In this document: positions 8,626 through 16,694 of the stretch, piece after piece | Numbering within the stretch: position 1 is the first letter of the stretch | Layout of the letters: each line of letters begins with the position of its first letter | NCBI GenBank assembly: GCA_965145485.1 | Contig: CBCTCU010000002.1 | Coordinates: forward strand, 66,340 to 130,339 | From: CABQCM01 sp965145485 | GTDB lineage: Bacteria > Bacillota > Clostridia > Oscillospirales > Acutalibacteraceae | DNA: 64,000 nucleotides | Direction: 5' to 3' | Translations under genes and position numbers: made by a program | Notes under the pieces: generated by a model | Database searches by the model: none | What the model saw: the letters and a program-made list of their open reading frames with translations, nothing else | What the model was told of the DNA's origin: nothing

Positions 8626-10616
8626 GACGTTCCAAACAAACGCAAAACAAGCGGGGGATAGGATCGCTGCTCAAACTGCTACGCTATGTGGCCCGCTTTA
8701 AATGGCGAATCCTGCTGATCCTGCTGGCCGTTCTGGCCGCCAATTTGGTCGGCCTTCGCATCCCCGACATCACCGGGCAGCTGGTGGACTGCATGGCCGC
8801 CCCCGGCGGGGTGGATTTTTCCGCATTGGGCTGGGGCGTGCTGGAGATCATCTTTCTTGCCCTGGTCACCTTTGGCCTGAGCGCGCTGCAAAATGTCCTG
8901 ATGCTTAAAACCGCACAGGATTTAGTGCTCTCGCTACGGCACGACGCCTTTTCCAAGCTGGTTGCGCTGCCGGTCTCCTATTTTGACCAGAACACCAAGG
9001 GGAACATCCTCTCCATCCTTTCGGTGGATATCGACAACATCAGCGACACCATCTCCTCCGACGTGATCACCCTGCTGACCGGGTTTGTCACCGTGGTGGG
9101 TTCTTTGGCCATGATGCTGGCCATCAGCCCTCTGATGACCTTGATTTTCGCCGTCACCGTGCCGGCCATGATCCTCCTCTCCCGGGTGGTGTCCAAGCGC
9201 TCGCGCCGCCTGTTCCGTGAGAAGAAGAACTGCTTTGGCGAGCTGTGCGGCTATACCGAGGAAATGATCACCGCGCAAAAGACGGTGAAGGTATACGGGC
9301 TGGAAGATTACAACGAGTCCATCTTTCGGGATATCTCCCATCGGCTGCGCGAAAGCGGCGCAAAGGCAGAGTTTGTGTCGAGCACGATGATGCCCTCCAT
9401 GAACGGGATTAACAACCTTAACTTTACCCTGATCTGCGCGTTTGGCGCCTTTTTGGTACTCAGCGGCCGGCTGTCCATCGGCGCCATATCCTCCTTTGTG
9501 CTCTATTCCAAAAAGTTTGCCACCCCCATTGTGGATACCGCCAACATTGTCAACATGTTTCAATCGGCGCTGGCCGCCTGCGACCGTGTCTTTACCATCC
9601 TCGACGCCGATACCGAACCGGGATACGCCTTGCCGGCGGGCGACGCGCCCATCGCTCTGGGCCAGGCAGCGCACGGCGCGGAAGACGCACTGGATCGTTC
9701 GTTGAATGAGGTTTCACCATCCGGCTCATCTGACCCGGCGGAATCCAACCCGCAAGCCGGCACCGGGCCCGCAGACGCTTCCATGCCCTTGCCGCATCCG
9801 ATGGAGGAGGGTATGCCTGGGGATTCCAAAGCGCCATGCCAGACCTCGTTGCTGCATAAGGCCAGCAGGCCAAGGGGCGAAATCCGCTTTGAAAAGGTCG
9901 ATTTTTCCTATGTGCCCGGTTCTCCGGTGCTACAGGATATCGACTTTACGGTGCATCCCGGCCAGAAGGTTGCGCTGGTGGGCGCTACCGGGTCGGGGAA
10001 AACCACCATCATCAGCCTGCTGCTGCGCTTTTATACCCCCGACAGCGGGCGCATCACCATCGATGGCGATGCGATCGACGCCCTGCCCCTAGGGGAGCTG
10101 CGCCGCCGGTTCGCCCTGGTCTTGCAGGATAGCTGGCTTTTCGAGGGGTCAGTTTACGACAACATCGGCTACGCCGCCCCGCCCGAAAGGAGCAGCCGCG
10201 AACAGATTCGCGCCATGTGCCGGGAGATCGATATCGACGACTTTATTCAATCTCTTCCCAAGGGCTATGACACTGTGCTTCACAACGATTCCGGGGGGCT
10301 GTCGCAGGGGCAGAAGCAGTTGCTCAACATTGCCCGCGCGTTCTTGTGTGATCCGGAAATTTTTGTACTCGACGAGGCCACCTCCTCGGTCGACACCCAG
10401 GCCGAGGAAAAAATCAAGCAGGTCACCGAACTGGTGACAAAAAACAAGACCTCGGTCATCATTGCCCACCGGCTTTCGACCATACTCAGCGCCGACCAGA
10501 TTTTGATGATGAAGGACGGCCGCATCCGCGAGCGCGGGACGCACGAGCAGCTGCTGCGGCAGGGCGGCTTGTATAAAGAGCTTTATGAGAGCCAGTTTGC
10601 GCAGGAGCTTTCATAA
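8622..10616 (+). CDS. ABC exporter half-transporter, catalytic partner with inserted linker
   Basis: Partner of the preceding ABC protein, 664 residues. It has the canonical catalytic Glu (VLDEATSSVD, near 581) and switch His (IIAHRLST), but a changed signature, LSQGQ, near 559. This complements the degenerate Walker B of its partner, so the pair should have one active and one inactive ATP site. Walker A ATGSGKTT is at about 453. Between membrane domain and ATPase (about 330-420) there is a Ser/Pro/Ala/Gly-rich linker of some 80-90 residues that typical relatives lack. The start is GTG within the upstream stop overlap. Confidence 0.92.
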   Translation: MRRSKQTQNKRGIGSLLKLLRYVARFKWRILLILLAVLAANLVGLRIPDITGQLVDCMAAPGGVDFSALGWGVLEIIFLALVTFGLSALQNVLMLKTAQDLVLSLRHDAFSKLVALPVSYFDQNTKGNILSILSVDIDNISDTISSDVITLLTGFVTVVGSLAMMLAISPLMTLIFAVTVPAMILLSRVVSKRSRRLFREKKNCFGELCGYTEEMITAQKTVKVYGLEDYNESIFRDISHRLRESGAKAEFVSSTMMPSMNGINNLNFTLICAFGAFLVLSGRLSIGAISSFVLYSKKFATPIVDTANIVNMFQSALAACDRVFTILDADTEPGYALPAGDAPIALGQAAHGAEDALDRSLNEVSPSGSSDPAESNPQAGTGPADASMPLPHPMEEGMPGDSKAPCQTSLLHKASRPRGEIRFEKVDFSYVPGSPVLQDIDFTVHPGQKVALVGATGSGKTTIISLLLRFYTPDSGRITIDGDAIDALPLGELRRRFALVLQDSWLFEGSVYDNIGYAAPPERSSREQIRAMCREIDIDDFIQSLPKGYDTVLHNDSGGLSQGQKQLLNIARAFLCDPEIFVLDEATSSVDTQAEEKIKQVTELVTKNKTSVIIAHRLSTILSADQILMMKDGRIRERGTHEQLLRQGGLYKELYESQFAQELS

Positions 10617-10620
10617 AGGG

Positions 10621-10656
10621 AGGATGGGGGACGGCGCTCGCGCCGTCCCCCATCCT
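10621..10656. terminator. Perfect 16-bp hairpin after the ABC operon
   Basis: Inverted repeat arms AGGATGGGGGACGGCG and its exact complement with a 4-nt loop begin 4 nt after the ABC stop codon. No T-run follows, so it may act as an mRNA 3' stabiliser or an imperfect terminator. Confidence 0.6.
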
Positions 10657-10767
10657 GTCAGCCGATTTGAATAGGCTCGATAACCTGTATTATTCACCAT
10701 TTGTATGCGTTTTGGAAAGTGGTTGCGTCAATCTGATGTCGCGCGTTCGTCAAAGTTTTCTCTCCCT

Positions 10768-10801
10768 CATAATATGACGCTACAATGATGTCAATATTAT
10801 G
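10768..10801. promoter_or_regulatory. Inverted repeat upstream of the RHH gene
   Basis: Arms CATAATATGAC and GTCAATATTATG (one-base gap) flank an 11-bp centre containing TACAAT, just ahead of the ribbon-helix-helix gene. This is a likely autoregulatory operator overlapping the promoter, because RHH proteins usually repress their own transcription. Confidence 0.45.
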
Positions 10802-10818
10802 TCGTGGGGGGATGGAAA

Positions 10819-11004
10819 GTGAAGGATCCATTGTCGCGATTCACGCTACGCACCAACGCGGTATTACTTGATAAGCTGGGATACATTGCCGAGTTTGAAG
10901 GGCGAACCAAAAACAAGGAACTCGAACAGATGATTAAGCAGCGCATCGCTGATTTTGAAAAGCTGCACGGCGTTATTCCAACGAGGGAGAACGCAAAAGA
11001 TTGA
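10819..11004 (+). CDS. Small ribbon-helix-helix (Arc-like) DNA-binding protein
   Basis: 61 residues. The pattern SRFTLRTNAVLLDKLGYIAE followed by FEGRTKNKELEQMIKQRI fits the Arc/MetJ fold: a short beta strand (RFTLR) for base contacts, helix A, then G-R-T-x-N-x-E-L at the start of helix B. The start is GTG 10819 because GGGGGGA lies 6 nt upstream; a GTG at 10804 would give five more residues. No toxin gene accompanies it, although many such proteins are antitoxins. Its stop codon abuts the inverted ABC-gene fragment, so the C-terminus or a downstream partner may have been lost in that rearrangement. Confidence 0.75.
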   Translation: MKDPLSRFTLRTNAVLLDKLGYIAEFEGRTKNKELEQMIKQRIADFEKLHGVIPTRENAKD

Positions 11005-11005
11005 A

Positions 11006-11232
11006 GCCGCAGCGAGAGCACTCAATCCTGTGCGGTTTTGAGCATCAGGACATTTTGCAGCGCGCTCAAGCCGAAGGTGACCAGAGCAGGGAATACGATC
11101 TCCAGCACGCCCCAGCCCAATGCGGAAAAATCTACCCCGCCGGGAGCGGCCGTGCAGGCAACCAGCTGCCCGGTGATGTCGGGGATGCGAAAGCCCACCA
11201 AATTGGCGGCCAGAACGGCCAGCAGGCTCAGT
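11006..11232 (-). pseudogene. Inverted, diverged fragment of the second ABC exporter gene
   Basis: Read on the minus strand, this stretch matches bases 8715-8940 of the downstream ABC gene almost base for base (long identical blocks such as GTGATGTCGGGGATGCGAA on the plus strand, with scattered substitutions and no large gaps). It has neither a start nor a P-loop and acquires a stop, so it is a remnant. It lies about 2.3 kb from its parent in opposite orientation. Confidence 0.85.
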
Positions 11233-11478
11233 GGATAATGGCGTGGCAGTATGAGTGAAATATGCCAATCGGACGATCAAAACGTTGGGACGCCGTGGTT
11301 TGGCTATGGAGCGGATTGGCATTGGAGCCTGTTTTTTCAGAACACGTGGTATCGGCAGAACACTGGAGGATTTGACCGTGCTTTGGCCGCCCGCTGCGAC
11401 GGATCGGTTGTTCGCTGCATGATACCGGCTCACGGGATGCAGTCTGCTGTTCACCGCTGTACGAACTCATGAAAACAT
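11233..11478. other. Gene-free spacer
   Basis: No open frame with family likeness is visible between the ABC remnant and the bidirectional terminator. It may be the rest of a decayed locus. Confidence 0.4.
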
Positions 11479-11520
11479 AAAGGCCGCCCTCCATTTGTTA
11501 ACAAATGGAGGGCGGCCTTT
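11479..11520. terminator. Bidirectional terminator, perfect 42-bp palindrome
   Basis: Two exactly complementary 21-bp arms centred at 11499/11500, with AAAGG at one end and CCTTT at the other. It follows the stop of the M23 peptidase gene on the minus strand, with TTTATGTTTTC beyond it, and would also stop plus-strand reading. Confidence 0.85.
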
Positions 11521-11527
11521 ATTCATT

Positions 11528-13291
11528 TTAGCTCAGGCCCAGAAAGGAGGCCGGATTATAGGGGGTTCCGCCCACGCGCACTTCAAAATGCAGGTGATTG
11601 CCGGTGGCGTTGCCGGTGCGGCCCACCGTGGCAATCTGCTGGCCGCGCGCAACCTGCTGGCCGACCTCGACCTGGATGGTATTGCAATGGGAATACAGGG
11701 TCTGCACCCCGTTGCCGTGATCCACTACAAAATGGAGGCCATAAGCCCATCCCGAGCTGTTGACACTGACCACCGTACCGGTTTCGGCCGCATAGATGGG
11801 GGTGCCGGCGGGGGCGCTGATGTCCAGCCCTTTGTGATTGCGTCCATCGCCAAAGTACGAGCTGATGTAGCTGCCCGAAACGTTGGCCACCGGCCACAGC
11901 ATCTGCCGCATGGAGACTACCTTCTGCGACGCCTGGGCGATGCTGCGAGTGCCGACGATGACCTGCTCGTTGACCGGCTCTTCCAGAATTTCCTCATACA
12001 CGATGTCGCGGGAGACCTCCTGCCCGTCAACGTATTCCACATTGGCGGTAACCAGCTTTTTGCCGTCCTCTCCCTCGATGTTTACCTCCCGGTAGCCTTC
12101 CAGTTTGGAGCTGTCCTCTACCTCCTCGCTTTCAAAAGCGATGGTCTCCTCATATTCCTCCGTGCGCACCAGCCTGACGTTGAGAATGGGAGTATCCTCT
12201 TCCAGCTTTAAGGCGGGTCCGGCCGTAATCTCCTGGCTGAGGCTGGGATTTTGGCCTTCTACCTCCTCAGCTTCGGCATTGCCGCCATCGTATACGGCGA
12301 TCTCTTCCTTCTGCGCGCCGCCCGCCGCCATCGTGTAGCCGTTCACTTCCGCATGCGTGGCGGTCAGCAGGTTTTCGGCCGCCTCGGCGGAGACGATGTT
12401 CCCGACAGGGTACAAACCCTCTTTATAGACGATTTCATTGACAAAAGCCGCATCCACTACCTGTGGTTCGGCAAGATAGGCGGTCAGGATGTTGTCCAGT
12501 ACGGTTTGGAGGCTGTCTTTTTGCTCGGTGACAGCGATCAATTCGCCATCCACATAAATTCCGCAAGCCTCGCTGATTTCATCGCAGGAGGCGGTGATCA
12601 ACTCGTCACACAGCGCCGCCGCGTCCAGTAGCTGGTCGGACGAAACCATGGCCATGGTATACTTTGGCGTATCGATCGAAAAGCCGTCGGTGCCGTCGTC
12701 CACCACCCGAAGATTCATCAGCGCGCAAGCGTCGGCAAAGACGTTCTCGTCAGCGACATAGCCTACCGTCTTACCGTCCAGGTTGATCTCCAGCGCAAAG
12801 GTTGCGGTCGACCATACGCTGATGGTGGTAGCCAGCAGGGCAAGAGACAAGGTAGGAGCAATCAGGCGAACCCCGCCGCGAAGAAAGGAGCGATGCCGCC
12901 CCAGCGCTTTCCCAAAAGTATGAAACGTTGCCCGGATACCGGACAGGAGCCCCTGTTCCTTACGGACGCGGTCCCCCGTTTGAAAGAGGCGGCCTATGCC
13001 TGCGACACTCCGACGGGTAAGGTCGGCGATCCGGCGCCCACGGCGGCCAAACTGCCTTTCCAGCCAGGCGGCGGCATGTACCGCCAGATTGACCGCCAGC
13101 CGACCCACCGGGGCAAAAAGCCTGACGGCCATACGTCCCGCTTTGCGAAACATCAGGAAGCTGAACATGCCAACCGCATAACAAACGCCATACAGAGCCT
13201 GATAAACCTTCCGTATAATATGAAACATCGATCGTTTCGATTCGTTTTGATTTTCTTGACTCTTACTGCCTCGATCTGGTAATAGATGCAT
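11528..13291 (-). CDS. Membrane-anchored G5-domain, M23-family peptidoglycan endopeptidase
   Basis: Predicted zinc endopeptidase acting on cell-wall cross-bridges outside the cell. 587 residues: a basic cytoplasmic N-terminus with a hydrophobic stretch near 33-50, a membrane anchor at about 143-165 (APTLSLALLATTISVWSTA), a long extracellular region, a G5 domain near 375-450 (strands around VNIEGEDGKKLVTANVEYV), and a C-terminal LytM domain. The zinc ligands are all present: HKGLDISAPAGTPIYA (H-x3-D), the H-G-N-G loop with LYSH, and HLHFEVR. The 140-residue N-terminal extension ahead of the anchor is unusual. ATG 13291 follows GAAAGGA at 10 nt. Confidence 0.9.
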   Translation of the reverse strand: MHLLPDRGSKSQENQNESKRSMFHIIRKVYQALYGVCYAVGMFSFLMFRKAGRMAVRLFAPVGRLAVNLAVHAAAWLERQFGRRGRRIADLTRRSVAGIGRLFQTGDRVRKEQGLLSGIRATFHTFGKALGRHRSFLRGGVRLIAPTLSLALLATTISVWSTATFALEINLDGKTVGYVADENVFADACALMNLRVVDDGTDGFSIDTPKYTMAMVSSDQLLDAAALCDELITASCDEISEACGIYVDGELIAVTEQKDSLQTVLDNILTAYLAEPQVVDAAFVNEIVYKEGLYPVGNIVSAEAAENLLTATHAEVNGYTMAAGGAQKEEIAVYDGGNAEAEEVEGQNPSLSQEITAGPALKLEEDTPILNVRLVRTEEYEETIAFESEEVEDSSKLEGYREVNIEGEDGKKLVTANVEYVDGQEVSRDIVYEEILEEPVNEQVIVGTRSIAQASQKVVSMRQMLWPVANVSGSYISSYFGDGRNHKGLDISAPAGTPIYAAETGTVVSVNSSGWAYGLHFVVDHGNGVQTLYSHCNTIQVEVGQQVARGQQIATVGRTGNATGNHLHFEVRVGGTPYNPASFLGLS

Positions 13292-13322
13292 GTGCGAAGA
13301 ATCCTTTCAGAGCAAAAATAAA

Positions 13323-13379
13323 GTTACAAAATTGTAACCATCTTGTAAGTATTATAACAAATGGTTACAATTTTGCAAC
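13323..13379 (-). promoter_or_regulatory. Extended -10 promoter bracketed by twin palindromic operators
   Basis: On the minus strand TTGCAA (13378-13373), a 16-bp spacer and TGTTATAAT (-10 at 13356-13351) form the promoter of the M23 gene. Site 1, GTTACAAAATTGTAAC (13323-13338), lies just downstream of the -10. Site 2, GTTACAATTTTGCAAC (13364-13379), covers the -35. Each is a dyad GTTACAA-N2-TTGTAAC; their centres are 41 bp apart, near four helical turns. This suggests a dimeric repressor binding both flanks. TGTAAC-N5-TGTAAG here also resembles a WalR box, a known regulator of such hydrolases. Confidence 0.65.
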
Positions 13380-13456
13380 CTTTTCAGGCCACAAATGGCA
13401 AATATAACAATATAATTAATGTTTAAATTTTAAATTTTGTTGATTATAAACAACAA

Positions 13457-13915
13457 TTAAATCGAATATCCTAAATTCGCCGGCGTCCAGTTCTCCATCA
13501 CATCCGCGTAGCGCAGGGCGTCCCGCCGGGCCGACGCAAGATTATGGCTACGCCAGTTGCCGCATTCGGCTGGCGAGACGCCGGGAATCTCGCCCTCGTA
13601 TCCGGCGATAAACCGAAAGGTCTGCCTTACCGCCTGGATGGATTCGGATGGCTCGGCGTTGCGTATGAGAAGGTAAAAGCCGGTGCGGCAGCCCATCGGA
13701 CCGAAATAAATCACCCTGTCCCGAAGCGGGCTGTTGCGTAGGTAGGTCGCCGCCAGGTGCTCGATGGTATGCATGCTGTCTATCTCCAGTGGGGGATCGA
13801 TGTTGGGCCTGCACAGGCGCAGGTCGTAAGTGGTGATGTCTCCATCCACCCTCGAAACATACATTCCAGGCAGCAGGCGGGTATGGTCCACCGTAAAGCT
13901 TGCTATTTTTTCCAT
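13457..13915 (-). CDS. luxS: S-ribosylhomocysteine lyase, autoinducer-2 synthesis
   Basis: Cleaves S-ribosylhomocysteine to homocysteine and DPD, the AI-2 precursor, in the activated methyl cycle. 152 residues, normal length. Zinc ligands H49 and H53 in MHTIEHL and C118 in AECGN; the catalytic base Glu52 and Cys76 in FGPMGCRTGFYL are present. The ATG is preceded by GAAAGGA. The gene stands alone on the minus strand, 165 bp upstream of the M23 peptidase promoter region; no pfs or metabolic partner is adjacent. Confidence 0.98.
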   Translation of the reverse strand: MEKIASFTVDHTRLLPGMYVSRVDGDITTYDLRLCRPNIDPPLEIDSMHTIEHLAATYLRNSPLRDRVIYFGPMGCRTGFYLLIRNAEPSESIQAVRQTFRFIAGYEGEIPGVSPAECGNWRSHNLASARRDALRYADVMENWTPANLGYSI

Positions 13916-14059
13916 TGCGTAACATTCCTTTCTGTTGTTTATCGGTTTGGGCTGTCGTAGAGGAGCGCTCCATCTGCTTCATTGGATTAACCGGTTTTAT
14001 TAACAGAAGGCAAACGAAGCTCCTTTTCGAGCGGCGATAGCAGCTTGGCAAAGAGTGAG

Positions 14060-14088
14060 GTTGTAATAAACACCCTTACGTTTGTCAA
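14060..14088 (-). promoter_or_regulatory. luxS promoter
   Basis: TTGACA (14088-14083) and TACAAC (14065-14060) on the minus strand, 17-bp spacer, about 145 bp upstream of luxS. No S-box riboswitch is apparent in the leader. Confidence 0.55.
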
Positions 14089-14115
14089 TATAATCTCAGC
14101 ATTTCAGTCTCAATC

Positions 14116-15009
14116 TCAATCCGATGACTGTGGCGGCCAAATCCACCCCTGATCCTGTACAAAGCGCATCATATCCTCTGGAAGGGGGCTTTGCGCCTCC
14201 ACCCTTTCTCCTGACAGCGGATGCTCAAACCAGAGCCGGAAGCAGTGTAACGCATGCCGCCCCATGGTTTGTTTTTCGCCGCCATACATGGTATCGCCCT
14301 CCAACGGGAATCCTAGATAACGCATATGCACGCGAATTTGATGGGTGCGTCCTGTTTCGAGCCATAGCCGCAGCAGGGAGTGGGTGGGCGAAACAGCCAG
14401 GCTTTCCCAATGGGTCACAGCCCGCTGGCCACCCTGCCCGACTTCGCGGGAAATGCCGAAGCCCTCCCTTCGGCGGATGGGGGCGTCGATGCACCCGCGC
14501 CCCGAGAGTCTGCCGTGCACCACGGCGAGGTATTCCTTGTGTACTCGTCCGGACAGCTTGGCTGCGGCAAAGGGATTCATCGCCGCGGCCACCAGGCCGG
14601 ACGTGTTACGGTCGAGCCGGTTGAGCGGCCGAAAGGCGGCGGCCTCCCCCTTCTCGGCCAGAATGGCGGCAAAGGCGTTGGCCAGGGTGTCGGTGCGGTA
14701 TTCCCGCACCGGGTGGACGGTCATACCGGCCGGCTTGTCCAGCACGATTACCTGGTCGTCGCGATAGGGCACATTCACCTTCCAATGGGAGGGGAGGGCG
14801 GGACGCTCATCCTCTGGCATGGTGATGGCGATGGTCTGCCCGGCGCGCACCGGATGGTTGGTGTAAACCGCCTCGCCATCGAGCGTAATGCCCCCCTCGA
14901 TGCGCTTGAGCGACCGCACCCGGGTCATGGATACGCCGCATGCGCGCAGCACCTGGCCTACCGTGCGGCCCTCCTGCTCTCCCGTTACCTGAAAGAGAAT
15001 CGGCTTCAT
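14116..15009 (-). CDS. RluA-family 23S rRNA/tRNA pseudouridine synthase
   Basis: Converts uridine to pseudouridine in structured RNA. 297 residues. An N-terminal S4-like region (VGQVLRACGVSMTRVRSLKR) is followed by the catalytic domain. The active-site motif reads NRLDRNTSGLV, with the catalytic Asp; the first residue is Asn where most relatives have His. The conserved LETGRTHQIRVHMRYLGFPL block is present. The start is ATG 15009 with GGAGG 7 nt upstream; the frame remains open for 27 more codons, but without a ribosome site. The exact RNA target (RluB/C/D type) cannot be told from sequence alone. Confidence 0.93.
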   Translation of the reverse strand: MKPILFQVTGEQEGRTVGQVLRACGVSMTRVRSLKRIEGGITLDGEAVYTNHPVRAGQTIAITMPEDERPALPSHWKVNVPYRDDQVIVLDKPAGMTVHPVREYRTDTLANAFAAILAEKGEAAAFRPLNRLDRNTSGLVAAAMNPFAAAKLSGRVHKEYLAVVHGRLSGRGCIDAPIRRREGFGISREVGQGGQRAVTHWESLAVSPTHSLLRLWLETGRTHQIRVHMRYLGFPLEGDTMYGGEKQTMGRHALHCFRLWFEHPLSGERVEAQSPLPEDMMRFVQDQGWIWPPQSSD

Positions 15010-15112
15010 GCGATCGCCTCCCTTGCCGGCCTTTTGGTGCAACACTGCAAACACGACACCATTATAACGGATTTCAGGCGCAATGTGCAAACAGTTTTAT
15101 GAATTTTACCCC

Positions 15113-15140
15113 TTGAATTTTACCATTCGGTTGGTATAGT
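15113..15140 (+). promoter_or_regulatory. Promoter of the V/A-type ATPase operon
   Basis: TTGAAT and TATAGT with a 16-bp spacer, about 160 bp before the first ATPase gene. A 10-bp direct repeat GAATTTTACC (15101-15110 and 15115-15124) overlaps the -35 and could bind a regulator. Confidence 0.55.
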
Positions 15141-15303
15141 ATATAAGGCATAGTTTTTCCTGTCTGCTTGTCCGGCTGGCTGCGTGGATATTTGGCCGTG
15201 TTGGGCACCCGCCGCAACGAGGGGCGGGCACGCTGCCAGGTGAAACAGGTTGCTCCCACCGGTTCCGCGCGGGGCAAATCCATTGGAAAGGCGGAGGATG
15301 AAG

Positions 15304-15627
15304 ATGGATCAATTGATCGAGAAAATCCTGGAAACCGACCGCAAGGCCGGCGAACAAACGGCCGCGGCCCTGCGCAGGCAGGCTGAGACGGGCGCCGCTA
15401 TCCAGCAGAAAAAGAAAGAGCTCCACGACGAGTATATCGCCCGGGCAGAGAAACGCCTGAAGGTGCTCGAGGATAAGGAAGCCGAAATCGCGCAGGAGAC
15501 GCTGGATGAATTTACCGCTACCTCCAAGCGGCAGATGGAGAAACTCGAGCAGCTTTATCAGGAGCATAAGGATGAGTGGATCGCCGCCGTCGCCGCCCGC
15601 GCATTGGAGGAGGACGCGCCATGCTAG
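15304..15627 (+). CDS. V/A-type ATPase small stalk subunit (G/H type)
   Basis: 107 residues, nearly all charged heptad-like helix (QQKKKELHDEYIARAEKRLK and following), as expected for the peripheral-stalk partner of subunit E. It is the first gene of the ATPase operon, its usual place. ATG 15304 has GGAGG 6 nt upstream; ATG 15298 would sit directly on that site. The last codons overlap the start of subunit C. Confidence 0.8.
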   Translation: MDQLIEKILETDRKAGEQTAAALRRQAETGAAIQQKKKELHDEYIARAEKRLKVLEDKEAEIAQETLDEFTATSKRQMEKLEQLYQEHKDEWIAAVAARALEEDAPC

Positions 15628-16694
15628 GCTCCGCCGCCTCCAACGCCACGATGGTCAAATCCCGCATCAAATACGCGAGGATGCTCACCGGGGCCCAATA
15701 CCAGGAATTGATGGATTGCCCCGGCGTGGGTGAGATTGCCTCTGCCTTGTCCGGCGTCCGCCCTTACGACCGCACGCTGGCCGACGCGAGAGAAAGCGTG
15801 CTCCACCGTGGCAACCTGGAGATCCTTTTGCGAAGGGCGGCCTATCAGGAGATGTTGCTGCTTTGCCGCTTTGATTCCTCGATGGGCAATCATTATTATG
15901 AATATATTATCCGGCAGAGGGAAATCCGGCAGCTTTATATCTTCCTTCGTCTTTTTGGCGCGGGTCATCCGGAGGAGTATGCACTGGCAATTTCGGATTT
16001 TTTCGCCCGCCATTCGAGCATCGACCTTGAGCGCCTGCCCGAGTGCCGTTCCTTTGACCAGATTCTCGATGCCCTTGGCGGGAGTCCGTTGCGCAACATC
16101 GTCGCCTCCTTCCGCCCCAAAGAGGGGGGGCGCATCGATTTCGCCATGCTCGAGTCGGCGCTGCAAAAGCATTTGTTTGCCTTTCTATACGATCTCATTG
16201 ACCGGGATTTTAGCGGCGATACGGCGGACGAGCTGCGCGCATTGTACGGTACCCAGGCCGATCTGATGAACATCCAATTGGTCTCGCGGGAGGTGCAGTA
16301 TTTCCAGCCGTCCCCCTCGATCATCCGTTCCCAGCTCATTCCCTACGGTCGCGGCCTTTCCAGAACCCAGCGGGAGGCCATGTGCGACTGCCGCACCCAT
16401 GAGGAACTCAGCGAGCTGGTTGCCCGCACACGGTATGGCCGCGTCCTTCATTTAAATGAGGGGCTGCTCGACCGGCAGTGCGACCGCATCCTTTACCGGC
16501 AGGCCAAAAAGAACATGAGCTTCTCAACCCATCCCGCCGTGGTGCTGGCTTCGTACTGGATGCTCGCACAGTTGCAGCTGGAAGACCTGACCACCATCAT
16601 CGAAGGGGTTCGTTACCACATTTCCAGGGACGAAATTGCCCGCTTCCTTATCGCGGATGTCTATTCAAAGGCAGGTGAAACCGATGTCAGTTGA
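15621..16694 (+). CDS. ntpC: V/A-type ATPase subunit C
   Basis: Central-stalk socket that joins the rotor axle to the membrane ring (AC39/d family). 357 residues, helical throughout, with family-like segments NATMVKSRIKYARMLT at the N-terminus, EYIIRQREIRQLYIFLR mid-protein, and ISRDEIARFLI near the end. ATG 15621 overlaps the stop of the small stalk gene, with GGAGGA upstream. Overlaps on both sides (11 bp with subunit I) indicate coupled translation. Confidence 0.9.
   Translation: MLGSAASNATMVKSRIKYARMLTGAQYQELMDCPGVGEIASALSGVRPYDRTLADARESVLHRGNLEILLRRAAYQEMLLLCRFDSSMGNHYYEYIIRQREIRQLYIFLRLFGAGHPEEYALAISDFFARHSSIDLERLPECRSFDQILDALGGSPLRNIVASFRPKEGGRIDFAMLESALQKHLFAFLYDLIDRDFSGDTADELRALYGTQADLMNIQLVSREVQYFQPSPSIIRSQLIPYGRGLSRTQREAMCDCRTHEELSELVARTRYGRVLHLNEGLLDRQCDRILYRQAKKNMSFSTHPAVVLASYWMLAQLQLEDLTTIIEGVRYHISRDEIARFLIADVYSKAGETDVS

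Noticed and set aside
13323..13379. BlaI/MecI operator at the M23 promoter
   Set aside because: The dyad contains TACA and TGTA, but spacing differs from the usual form and no blaI/mecI gene is near; left as unassigned.
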